Position numbers and translations under genes: made by a program. The notes under the pieces were generated by a model. The model did not search any database. It saw only the letters and a list, made by a program, of their open reading frames with translations, and was not told the origin of the DNA. A stretch of 64,000 nucleotides of DNA from Termitomyces sp. T153. Its lineage: Eukaryota; Basidiomycota; Agaricomycetes; Agaricales; Lyophyllaceae. Location: positions 2,232,001 to 2,296,000 of the forward strand of contig JACKQL020000001.1 of the NCBI GenBank assembly GCA_018296165.2. Reading direction: 5' to 3'. Positions 9,897 to 20,090 of this stretch are shown here, piece after piece (within the stretch, counting starts at the first letter, position 1; the number at the start of each line of letters is the position of its first letter).

Positions 9897-12800
9897 TCAG
9901 TCCCGGGAGTTCCGGGGCTTGGCGGAATTCCATTGGTGGAAGTCCCGGAGTTTGTCAGGGGCTCTGTCAAGGTTCTTTCGGGGTTCCCACATGTTGTCCT
10001 CAGGTCTGTAGCCTTTTCAGCGGACCAAGTACTGGAGTCAGCCGCAAACTACCCAGGAGTCAAGGATCTTGTCGACCTCGTAGTGATACTTGTCCTCGAC
10101 TTTGACGGGGGGCGGTCGGCTGGGGCGTTGGCCGGGGAAGGGGTCTGGAGCGTGCCTTTCAAGAAGTTGAACATGGAACACAGGGTGGAGGCCCTTCAGG
10201 CCCGGAGGCAGGTCAAGCTTGTAAGCATGGATGGAGACCTTCTGGAGGATCTTGAATGGGCTGAGGCGTTTGTGGTTGAGTTTGATGGAAGGCCTCCGGG
10301 TCTTAAGATCTCGTCGGTCGAGCCAGACCAAGGTGCCAGGGGGCCAGTCAGGGGTCGGCTTGCGACGGGCGTTGGCATGCTTGGAGTAGGCTTAGTTGGC
10401 GGTGTCGATCTCGTCCCGGAGGAATTGGTGGAGGGATCGGAGGTCCTCGGCAACTTCGTGGGCAACGTGGGAGGGGATGCCTTTGAGGGACAGCGTGAGT
10501 CGAGGATTGTAGCCCTTGTTGGCATAAAAGGGGGAAACTCCGGTGGCGGAGTGAGGCGTGTTGTTGTAGGTGAATTCGGCGAGGGGAAGCTCCGCGCACC
10601 AGTCGTTCTGTAAATAGTTAACATAGAGGCAAAGATACTGTTCTAATGTCTGCTTTACACGCTTGGTTTGTCCGTTGGTTTCCGGGTGGTAGGTGGTAGA
10701 GAGGCTGGTTTTGATCTCGAGTGCCTTGCACAGCGATTGCCAAAAATGAGATACGAATAGGGGTCCACGGTCGGAGACAATGTTGTCGGGAAGTCTGTGT
10801 TTGGAGAATACGTGTTCTAGAAATAGTTTGGCAAAATCTGGGGTGGTGTCAGTGGTTTGGCAGGGAATAAAGAGGGCTTGTTTGGTAAGGCGGCAGACAA
10901 CGACGAGGATTGCATCGAAACCTTTGGAGTCAGGGAGTTCGACGATATGATCCATCGATATTGAAGACCAGGGGCGGCGACCAACAGGGAGGGGTTTCAG
11001 TAATCCGTGGGGGCAATGGCGGGGTACTTTGGCCCATAGGCAGGGTTCGCAGGCTCTTATGTATTGCGTGATGTCCTTCTTCATTCCTGGCCAAAAATAA
11101 GTCCGGGAGATGAGTTGAAGGGTCTTACGAATTCCTGGGTGCCCCCGGAGTTTGTGATCGTGGTGCTGCCGGAGTATGTCGAGGCGAATGGACTTGTGGT
11201 CCGGGGCGTAGATTCGTCCACTTCGGAGCAGCAGGCGGTGGTCCGGGGATAGCGAAAAGGGGTTGTCTACGCTCGACTCGTCGGGGTTGTTGCGGGGATC
11301 GTGCTGGTTGAAGAAGGGGTCCGGGGGTGAATTCCTGATTTGCTGGAGGATTCCTTCTTTGTTTAAAATCAGCACGGCATGTAGATGTTCAGGTGGGATT
11401 ACCACTCGATGGTTGAATGCATTTCGTTCGGTTTCGAACGATTTCTTCGGATACACGTCGGGTCTTCGAGTGAGGGCGTCGGGCTTTGCGCCGAGTCGCC
11501 CGGGGCGGTAGTGAATGGTAAAATCGTACTCCGAAAGGGTTTCGGACCATCGAGCCTGGTGGCGGCTGAGCTGTTTCGTGGTCGTGAAATATTGCAGGTT
11601 GTTGTGGTCGGAGTAGACTTGGATGCGGTGCGGGGACCCCTCGAGGTAGGCCCGCCACTGACGGAAGGCTTCGACGATTGCGAGGAGTTCCTTGTCGTAA
11701 ATGTCGTAGTTGAGTTCCGCGGGGATCATTGATCGGGTGTAGAATGCGACGGGGCGGAGATCCTTGCCCTCCGAGTTTGATTGGGAGAGTATCCCGGCGA
11801 TAGCGTAGTCGGAGGCGTCACATTCGAGCACGATCGGTAGGGAGGGGTCGAAATGGCGGAGGACCGGAGCGGAGGTGAAGGCCTTCTTCAGGAGGAGGAA
11901 TACGCTCTGGCACTTGCTGTCCCAATCCCAAGGGGTGTCCTTCCTTGTGAGCCGGTTGAGGGGCTTGGTAATTCCGGAGTAGTTGTCGATGAAGCGGCGA
12001 TAGAAGTTAGCAAACCCCAAGAATGACTGTACCTCCTTGACGTTCCGCGGGGAGGGCCAGTTGAGTATTGCGTCGACCTTGGCGGGATCCATGCGCACAC
12101 CGTCGGGGGTGACGATGACCCCGAGATATTCGACTTCCGCTGTGTGGAATGAGCACTTTTCGGGTTTAGCATGAAGGTGATACTCTCAGAGTCGTTCCAG
12201 GACATGGCGGACATGCTCCGAATGCTCCGCCAGCGAATTCGAGTAGATCAGGATATCATCCAAATATATGATGACAAAGACGTCATTCATGTCATGGAAG
12301 ATGTTGTTCATGAAGTACTGGAAGGTGGCGGGGGAGTTAGTCATTCCAAAGGGCATTACAAGATACTCAAAGAGGCCGTAGCGGGTGCAAAAGGCGGTCT
12401 TCCATTCATGTCCCGGGGCGATCTGGACGTTGTTGTAGCCGGAACAAAGGTTGATTTTTGTGTAAATCTTGGCGCTGCAAAGGCGATCAACAAGGTCTCT
12501 GATTAAGGGGAGGGGGTACCAGTTCTTCTTGGTGACTTTGTTGAGTCCCCGATAATCCACACAGAGTCAGAGGGATCTGTCTTTTTTCTTGGCAAACAGA
12601 ACCGGGGCACCAGCCACGGAGATCGAGGGACATATGAAACCTTTGCTGAGCATGTTGTCGAGGTATTCCTTCAGGGCCCGGAGCTCGAGTTTGGACATGT
12701 TGTAGATCTTGCCAAACGGGGGTGAGGTACCTTCTTTGAGGTCGATCTGGTGGTTGTAGGAGCGGTGCGGAGGGAGTTCCTTGGCACTTCCTTCGGAGAA

Positions 12801-14042
12801 CACGTCAGCAAACTTATGATACTCCGGGGGAACTACTTCGGATAGGATCTGTTCCTCCGTCTTTTTTTCTGGCATGGTAGTCCCTGCGCGGAGGTATTCC
12901 TCAGGTAGGGCTGGCGTGACTTGCAACTGGAAGGCGGGGGTGCCTTCTTGTAGGAGGTGCGCAAAGGGGACGGCGCCAATGATTTTAATGTTGAGGTTGG
13001 GTACCGTAGGTGTAGCAGTTGGGTCTGGTGTGGCGTCGGGGTCAGGGATAGACTGGAAGTGGAGGTGGATGGCGGCCACTAAGCTTGCTTCGGGGCTGGG
13101 GAATTGCATGGTGAGGTTCTTCCAGTTGATGTCGGGATTGATGTCTCGCAGCCATGGGAGTCCAAGCACGATCGGGGTCGACGGGGGTAGTTGGGTAACA
13201 AGGAGTCGGGCCTGGAACTGCAGGTTGTTATCGAGGGTGAGGGTGTTGTTGTGGTACTGCATGATTCTTGTTGTGGCGGGGCTCCCGTCAAAGAGTTGGA
13301 GCTCGAGGGGTTTGTCGAGGTTGTTGCGTTGGAGGTCGAGTTGGTTGCTGACAAAGACACTGGAGGCGCCGCTGTCTACAAGGGCAGGAAGTACCTTGAG
13401 CAAGCCGCCAAGTCAGACATAGATGACGAACAATCGTGCAGACCTAGAGCGAAGTTGTGGCGGGGTCTGGGGTTGGTTGATCGTGGTCTCGGAGCTCTCG
13501 GAGGGGGGTGAGACATGGAAGGGTACCAGTCCAGAGTCGGTGGGATTGTCCCGGTCGAGGCGTAGGGTGAGACTGTGCCAATTGACGCGGGGATTGGTGG
13601 AGCGGAGCCATGAGAACCCTAAGATGACAGGGGCGGAGGGGTGTAATTTTGTGACGAGTAGTTGGAGTTCTTGCTGTTGTCCGTCGGCAAAGGTCAGGGT
13701 CATTTCTAGGCAATGAGTGATGTCTCCCGCTGAGGTAGAGTCTCCGTCAAAGAGTTTAAGGGGGATTGGGGCGGGGAGGTGGCGGAGGGGTTGTGGGGCA
13801 AGTGCTGCCAGGGATTCGTCAACAAAGTTATCGGTGGCGCCGCTGTCGACTAGTGTGGGGACAGGTTTGTCGGTGAAGGGGAGAGTGGTGTGGAGGAGGA
13901 GGTTTGTGGAGGAGTGGGAGGGGAGGTGTGCTGAGGGGTTGTCTGGGGCGAGCATCATTGCGTGGAGGAGTGTGGCTGAGGCGGAGAAGACGTCGGGATA
14001 TGGTCCACGGTCTAGTGCATCTTCCAGACCTAAACCGCTGAC
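9897..14042 (-). pseudogene. pol: E1 pol: tandem proteases, RT, RNase H, integrase, chromodomain
   Basis: One frame runs from 14042 to the TGA at 9899-9897. In order: retropepsin 1 (Leu-Val-Asp-Ser-Gly-Ala at about 13853, Ile-Leu-Gly-Phe-Ser-Trp-Leu at about 13625); retropepsin 2 (Leu-Val-Asp-Ser-Gly-Ala at about 13382, Val-Leu-Gly-Leu-Pro-Trp-Leu); reverse transcriptase with Tyr-Leu-Asp-Asp at 12266-12255; RNase H (Glu-Cys-Asp-Ala-Ser-Asp); integrase with an HHCC finger (about 11180-11030) and Asp-Asp core; chromodomain (about 10079-9975, ending Trp-Glu-Pro). Internal stops lie at 13415, 12569, 12188, 10394, 10040 and 10019. The RT motif A Asp reads Asn and the integrase Glu reads Lys, so this copy is dead. 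Pol overlaps the gag end in the -1 frame. Confidence 0.9.
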
Positions 14043-16539
14043 TCATTTTCCGTGAACTGGTAGTTACAGTCTTCTCCGTCAATCATCCACACGGCGCGTC
14101 CCATCACCTGTCATTTAGGGCAACTGCAAATAAAGTGTCCCTGCTCACCACATAGGATGCATGCACCCTCCTTCCGTTGTTTCTCCTGCGTTTCCTCCAG
14201 CACATCGATCCACGGGCTGTCCTGGATTCTGTTTGCACATAGGGCTTCCTGATCGTCAGCGGGGTCCGGGATGTCGTCGCGATTGTTGGGGTTGGTATCC
14301 AGGGGTACTGGGGTGTCATGGAGGTCAGCGGCGTTGAGCTGGGCGGGTGGGCGCTGCCCCGGGGGTCAGTTAGTGTTGGGGACTCCTCGGCCTGGGGGGA
14401 AGCGGGGTGTGGGGTTAGCAGGGTTAGCAGGGATTGAGGATCGGATGCCATTGGTTGCTCTGGCCTGCCAGTTGGTGTTACCAGAGGTGTTCCACAAGGT
14501 CCGGGGTGCCGTGTTTTCGCTGCGGTCTTCCCAATAACGTTGGTTGACCTGGGTAACGAGCGCCTTGTACCCGTCATAGGTAGTTTGTTTGGGCGCGAGG
14601 CAAAGGATGTCCTTGATCCGTTGGGGTAGGGCACAATGGAGGGCAAACCGGAGGGTGTTGTAATTCCAGCCAGTCTCGTAGGCCTCTTGTTCGAATTGTA
14701 CGATGAAGGTTGTGAAGCGTTCGTTGTTGTGCATTCGGAGGTTGAAGAGATTTTCCTCCACCTCCGCTACAGTGTCAAAGACGCCAAACTTACTCAAGAA
14801 CTCTTGGGTGAAAGCGAGCCAATTGGAGAGTATGGGATTGTTTGGGTCAAACTGGAGTAGTGCGGTGTAGTGGTCAAAGGCAATGCCCTGTAAGTATGAT
14901 GTGGCGAAGGCCACTCGTGAGCTCTCAAGCTGAAAAGTGATGGGCTTAGCTTGAAACATAGTTAAACACTGGGTCAGGAAGATTTGCCACTTCCAAGGGT
15001 CGCGGCCGGTGAAGGGTTTGGGCTTCTGGATGTCGAGCTTTCCTTCCCGGGCCAGTGCATCACGAGTATCGTCCTGTGAATTTTGAGTTAGAGGTGGGGG
15101 TCCAGCGTTGTAATAGTAGTAGTAGTGATTTCCGTTTCTGTGCTGGGGGGGAAAGCTGTTCATCGCCGGGCCCCATCCTCCCGGAGGTCCGCCATTGGGT
15201 GGTCCTCCACTGGGGCTTTGACCCACACTACCTGGGGCGGGTCCTGGGGCCCATCAAGGGGGAGGGGGTCCTCCAGGGTTTGGGGGTCAGAAATAGTTGA
15301 CGTCGGTGGGGGGATTAGCCATCGGGGTGGGCGGGGGATGAGAGGGGTTGACGGAAAGAGGGGGTTGGGGCACCCTGGGGCCCATGGGCTGTCACGGGGG
15401 AACTGGGGCGTTGGGACGGGGCGGAGGGGCATTGCTACGAGGGGCGCGGAGATCGAAGTGGGGGGGTCGGTCACGTTGGGGCCCGTTGCGCGGGGGGTGT
15501 TTGTCGGTGGGGTTGCCTGGCTCGTCGATATAGGAGAAGGTCCTGTTGTCATCGTTGACGCGTAAGAGCGGTCGTTGGGAATGGAGTTTGGGGGCGGCGG
15601 GTTGGTCCCAGGTTCGGAAGGCGCTGGGCACCGAGCTGGCCTGGGGCCGGGCGGAGAGAGCCAGGGTGTGGGCAGCGGGTTGGTCAAACAACCCCCCCGC
15701 GGGGTTGAGGTTCCTCAAGATGCTGGAGGCCACGTTGAGTTCTTCCTGCTGACGGGGAACGGAAGATGAGGCTTCATTTCGTGTCCTGATGGGTTCCTCG
15801 CATTGCATGTGGAAGGAGCAGGCGGGATCCAGAGGGTCTTCAAAGGGGCGGGGGTTCAGGCTAGTGTGGATTTCTTTGACCAAGGCGCGGAGCTCATTCC
15901 GTAAGTTGTCGTCGATGCCCAGGGTGCCTTGCGTATTCTCTGGGAGGTTCCCTTGTAGGTAGCCTTCATAGAAGTCAAGGAGTTGATCCGCCCAGACCTC
16001 TGGAGTTGTGGAGGCGTCAGGGTAGCCTAGGTTGGTGAGGAGGGTGCGGGTACGCCTTGCAAATTCCGCGGGGGACAGGTGGAGGAAGCAGAGGACTTCA
16101 TCGCATTGCTGGGCGTAGGCTTTGATCCTTTGCTGCCTAGGAGAAGGAGGGGTTTGAGCGGCAAACGGTGGGAGGGGGGGGAGTAGTTATCCGTGGCCTC
16201 CAGAGGGACTGGGGCTGCAGCGGGGATTGGGTACGCATAGTAATGGGCAGGGAGGAGGTAGGCGGAGTTGGGGGGTGCTGCGGAGTATCCTCCGGGGTTG
16301 ATACGGGGGTTGTTGCCATCGGCGTGGAATGCGGGAGGGCGGCGCCAGCCCAGGGGTATTCCCTGGCTGATGGAGGGGGCGTAGAATGCCTGGTTGGAGT
16401 CAGGGGTCCAATGACGGGGCACGTATTGGTCCGCGAAGGGACCCGGGTAGAATGGGGCGTAGAAATTTTCCAGTAGGGGCTGGCCGTAGGCGTCGGTTGG
16501 GTAACCAACGGGGTTGTACGTGGGGTTAAATGCAGACAT
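14030..16539 (-). pseudogene. gag: E1 gag with long proline-rich leader and CCHC knuckle
   Basis: The ATG at 16539 lies about 20 nt after the primer site. The first 130 residues are rich in Tyr, Pro and Asn. A frameshift between about 16150 and 15883 breaks the frame. From 15883 on, one frame continues through a Pro-rich spacer, the retrotransposon gag capsid domain (about 15050-14500, with Phe-Thr-Gly-Arg-Asp-Pro and Trp-Leu-Ala-Phe-Thr-Gln) and a zinc knuckle C-x2-C-x4-H-x4-C at about 14162-14120, to TAG at 14032-14030. In-frame TGA codons at 14368-14366 and 14113-14111 both read CAA in copy B, pointing to CGA in the ancestor. The capsid and knuckle package the RNA. Dead copy. Confidence 0.85.
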
Positions 16540-16558
16540 CGAGAACAGGGTAAGGGGG

Positions 16559-16571
16559 AGTCTTGATATTA
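16559..16571 (-). promoter_or_regulatory. Primer binding site, self-priming (TAATATCAAGACT)
   Basis: This directly abuts the 5' LTR on its gag side. It does not begin with the TGG expected for a site matching a tRNA CCA end. Instead all 13 nt pair with the predicted 5' end of the element's own RNA. Tf1 of fission yeast and the sushi group are known to prime this way. The site is identical in D (58109-58121) and B, and has one change in A (33426-33438). Only about 20 nt separate it from the gag ATG. Confidence 0.8.
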
Positions 16572-17559
16572 TGTCAGGTTCCGCTGACGATGGGGGCTCA
16601 GTACACTGGCAAGTCCTTACTAGGCGGACGCGATGTTCTGCGCTTATAACCAGGCATCCAGAGTTGGAGCAGAGGTGGGGAAAGCTTGCAAGGGGGTCCC
16701 TAGGGAGAGCAGCCCGAGTAAGTCCTGAATGGTCTGGAGGAGTCTAAGACCGAAGGTACTGGTCGTCGACCCAGGGCGGGTGTCAGGGCTAGTTAGTGGG
16801 CGCACAAATAGATTGCGGGGTAGGTGGAGGCTTCTCGGGTGATGGGGGCAGGGTCGGAGCTAGATAGGGGATTACCAGGGCTTGATGGGTTCTGGGGCCG
16901 AGCGGGTAGCGAGGTTCAGAGTTGTTGTAAGAATGTTTGGGTTGTGGCGCGTGCACAGAGTTCGTACTGACATAGGGAGCAAGGGAATTAGAGGAACAAA
17001 GGAAATATGTACAGTCAAGACGAGACGGAGACGAGACGAGACTGAGAAAAAGATAGATTCAAAACTTAAAAACAGAAATAGGGACGAGACAAGAGACGAA
17101 ACATAGGAAACCGGTAAATGTAATATCAAGACTAAAGTTCGAGGAGTTATTCTATGACTTATATACCAACTACTGGGTACCTCCGAGGGCAGCGGATATG
17201 GTGGCGGGGGTCAACAGAGCTGCGCGGAGTCAACGGGTGTCAGGTACAATCCAAGGTCGGGCCGCGGCGGTATTCTGATGGGATCAGTTGGGGGCGTGGC
17301 CACTCCGGGGACGTCATGACACTCCGGGATGGGTCGGGTAAACTAGGGTAGGGGGTCAGGGACGTATGACGTGGCCAGGAATGGTGGGGGAAGGTTTCAG
17401 GGGGGTGTTGATGGCTATGGAGAGGGAGTTGCCATTGGGGTTTGCCGGAGAAGCGTCAGAGTTATCCAGTGTGGGTGCGAAAGTGTGGGCAGGGTTCAGG
17501 GGAGTTAGACGGGAAATTGGGAGGGGTTGGGAGCAGTGTCTAGGGAGCGGGTTGTGACA
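16572..17559 (-). repeat. E1 5' LTR (988 bp)
   Basis: Runs from tgtcaggttccgctgacg at 16572 to gggttgtgaca at 17559. It is the upstream LTR because gag starts next to it on the minus strand. The TATA box and primer-complement string are present (see the promoter entry). Confidence 0.93.
17121..17165 (-). promoter_or_regulatory. LTR promoter and predicted self-primer
   Basis: On the minus strand TATATAAG begins at 17165, and AGTCTTGATATTA begins at 17133, 32 nt downstream, where a TATA-directed start is expected. The 13-nt string is the exact reverse complement of the 13 nt directly after this LTR (16559-16571). The same 32-nt spacing is found in the other E1 LTR (7355 to 7323), in the LTR of A (32724 to 32756) and in solo LTR C (41495 to 41527). 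The transcript start itself is inferred. Confidence 0.75.
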
Positions 17560-17564
17560 CCCAC
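17560..17564. repeat. E1 target site duplication, right copy CCCAC
   Basis: CCCAC directly follows the LTR end GTTGTGACA and matches the left copy exactly, which shows both LTRs belong to one insertion. Confidence 0.93.
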
Positions 17565-17565
17565 C

Positions 17566-20090
17566 ATCCCTACTTGATATCTGACTGTTTGATTGCCGCA
17601 TGACTACACATGTTGTTCTGTCTCAAGAGCATGCATTGCCCCATTGTTATTATTGATACCACATCTAATCTGGTACTATGGCTCCTGCGACCCAGCCCAA
17701 TAGTAAGAGCAATCCCTTCTCCCCTGCAGTGACTGAGTCCAACACAATTGAGATGTGGAGGGCTGATAACACCACACTGGTGGTTACACAGATCAAGGTC
17801 TCCCTCTATTATGGGGGGGATCTGCTAGCAAAAGATGATGGCAAGTGGATGCCATAGTCAAAGTTCATGAGGCTGGAACTCACTATGAGTGAAGGTTCCA
17901 TATCATCTGCATGAGCCATGGGCTTACCACAACTGGAGGTTGAATAACTGCCTTACTAGCTCCTTCTTGATGCTGGGGCTCTCCAAATTGGAACACAACC
18001 TGGTGAATGATACCATCAATGCTAAATCCCTGTGAAAATACTTGCAAGCAAGGCATGGAGGTGCTGGCCTAGTCCAGCAGGTTTGGCTCCTCCAGGAGGC
18101 ACTGACCACAAAGTGCTCTCCAACAGAGCCACTCACTAAGACCATCAACAGGATCTATGAGAAAATAAACTGTGCATTTGATGTGGGTGACATCACCAAA
18201 GACCTTCTACAGTCTATTGTGGCACTTTCCTCTCTCTCAGACAATCCCCTGTATGTGAGTGCCCACTCAATTATCTCCCACAACTTGGTGGCAGTGATGG
18301 CAGCCATGCCTTATGGGCCAGATGAAATCCACCATTTCCTAGAAAATGAGCAGATGTTATATGTGGTGGACAGAGGACCAGCAGACTCACAACCAGCTGC
18401 ACTAGCAGTGCACCCCATGAACCAGCAAGATGACCTTGTATGTGACAATTGCAAGTCAAGGGGCTGCACTAACTACACAGAACACATGAAGCCTTGGTGT
18501 ATCCTGGATGGTGGAGGAATGGCTGGGAAGACCCCTGATGAGGCAAAGACCATGTGCCTAGCTTACTATAAGGCTTGATGAGATAACCAGGACAAAAAGA
18601 AGAACCTGACAAAAATTACAATCACTCCTGCTGGTGGCTTAGCATTCATGGTGGAGGGAGACTCAGATACCCTTGTGGCATATATTGCAGGTCAGGCAGG
18701 AAAGGGGAATGTTGAAACAAAGAGCAAGTTTGTGAGGTTGGCTGCTGACAAAGTCCCAGGCACACTTGACGTGGCAGAGGGCCTTGAGATTGATGCATGG
18801 ATAGTGATGGAGGAGGAGCTGAGTGTTGGCATAGATTGGAATAAACACACAATCAAGACTACCTTATCCAGCAACACCACTGCATCTAACAGTCATTCAT
18901 TCTATCTGGACTCTGGTGCTATCATTCACATATCACCAAGCAAATCAGACTTTGTCTTACTGAAACCCATACCTTACAAACCCATTTGAGGCATTGGGAG
19001 ATTGACAATTTCTGCAACTGCAATTATCAAATCCATTTACACCTAGAAAACAATACATACCTAACACTTGATGACACGCTGTTTGTTCCAAAAGCCACTG
19101 TAAGGCTGCTCTTGGTTAGCTCCATGGCAAAGAAGGCATGCATCTTTACAATGTTTGGTGATACAGAAGTAACTCTATTTAAGAAAGCTACAAACAAACC
19201 AGTTGCCAGAGGAACTCTGCTCCTTCCAAAGAACTTATACATGCTAAATCTCTGAAATGATCTCACACTCATGGTCTATTCACCGCCCAACATCATCACA
19301 TGGCACCACTGATTAGGTCATGCCAACTATCAAACCATTATGGAAATGGCAAAATTAGGCATGATCAAAGGTATGCCATCCAACTTCACCTCCAAGCCAC
19401 CAAAATGTGACAAATCTATTTGCAGCAAACAGGCAAGGACACCCATTCCTAAGATCAGAGAGGAAGGGGTTGGACACAGAGCCATGCAGAAGCTAGGGAT
19501 TGTATGGGTGGACTGGGGAAACAGAACATTACATCAAGGACTGGAAATAATTACATGATGAACATAGTTGACAACTACACAAATAAACTGTGGTCCATTC
19601 CACTGAAGCTAAAGAGTGATGCATTTGCTGAACTAAAAGCTTGGATACTGGCACAACAGATAGAAATGGGATTAAAGCTAGGAATCCTATGCTTGGAAAA
19701 TGACTCTGAAATCATTGCAAAAGACAATGAGTCATGGTATCAATTGCAAGGTATAACTACACAGCATGATGCAGTATATACCTCAGCACACCTTGGATGT
19801 GTTGAACAGATGCATCAAACCCTAATGGGAAAAAGTATTGCAATGAGAATCTATGTGAAATGTCTGGCATTCCTGTGAGATGAGTTTTACCTGACTGCAA
19901 CATATCTACATGGCAGGACAAAAACATTGGCTGTCAATGGTGTAACCCCAGATGAACTTTGGTATGACAAGAAACCTAGATATTCTCACATTTGCAAAAT
20001 TGGCTGTCAGGTCTTCATTCTGATCTTGGACAAGAACAACCCAAAGATCTATGATAGATCAATTGAATGCATACTAATTGCTAATTGGCT
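17566..20090 (+). pseudogene. Ty1/copia gag-pol relic (gag, protease, pre-integrase, integrase)
   Basis: Gag starts at ATG 17678 (Met-Ala-Pro-Ala-Thr) and is read in pieces to 18578. It has a UBN2-like gag core at 18042-18350 (Leu-Ser-Ser-Leu-Ser-Asp) and a cysteine motif near 18440. Protease follows with Leu-Asp-Ser-Gly-Ala and Ser-Asp-Phe (about 18908-18950). Next comes a pre-integrase region (Thr-Trp-His-His, Leu-Gly-His-Ala-Asn-Tyr at about 19290-19330), then the integrase core (19504-19878) and a downstream copia segment to about 20090. Many stops and frameshifts; no RT/RNase H and no LTRs found. E1 interrupts its 5' side. Order gag-PR-IN identifies the superfamily. Confidence 0.75.

Larger units (their letters stand above)
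6765..17559 (-). mobile_element. E1: complete Ty3/gypsy chromovirus, self-priming type
   Basis: A full-length LTR retrotransposon on the minus strand. It has LTRs of 994 and 988 bp, each bounded by TGTCA/TGACA, and identical 5-bp target duplications CCCAC. Order along the element: 5' LTR (16572-17559), 13-nt primer site, gag, pol (tandem proteases, RT, RNase H, integrase, chromodomain), an oppositely oriented spliced gene, polypurine tract, 3' LTR (6765-7758). Length is 10.8 kb, long for the group because of the extra gene and a long proline-rich gag leader. It keeps much more CpG than its relatives B and D, so it is younger, but gag and pol carry several stops. It inserted just upstream of a Ty1/copia gag. 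Confidence 0.95.

Noticed and set aside
9807..10613. A 268-residue plus-strand open frame opposite the pol 3' end
   Set aside because: It mirrors integrase and chromodomain codons on the other strand, is Val/Gly-rich, and is broken in B. It is a shadow of pol.
16559..16571. A tRNA primer binding site
   Set aside because: It lacks the TGG start expected next to the LTR, and the whole 13 nt match the element's own predicted RNA 5' end.
6760..20090. E1 carrying the copia gag as captured cargo
   Set aside because: The perfect CCCAC duplications close E1 at 17559, so copia sequence lies outside the element.
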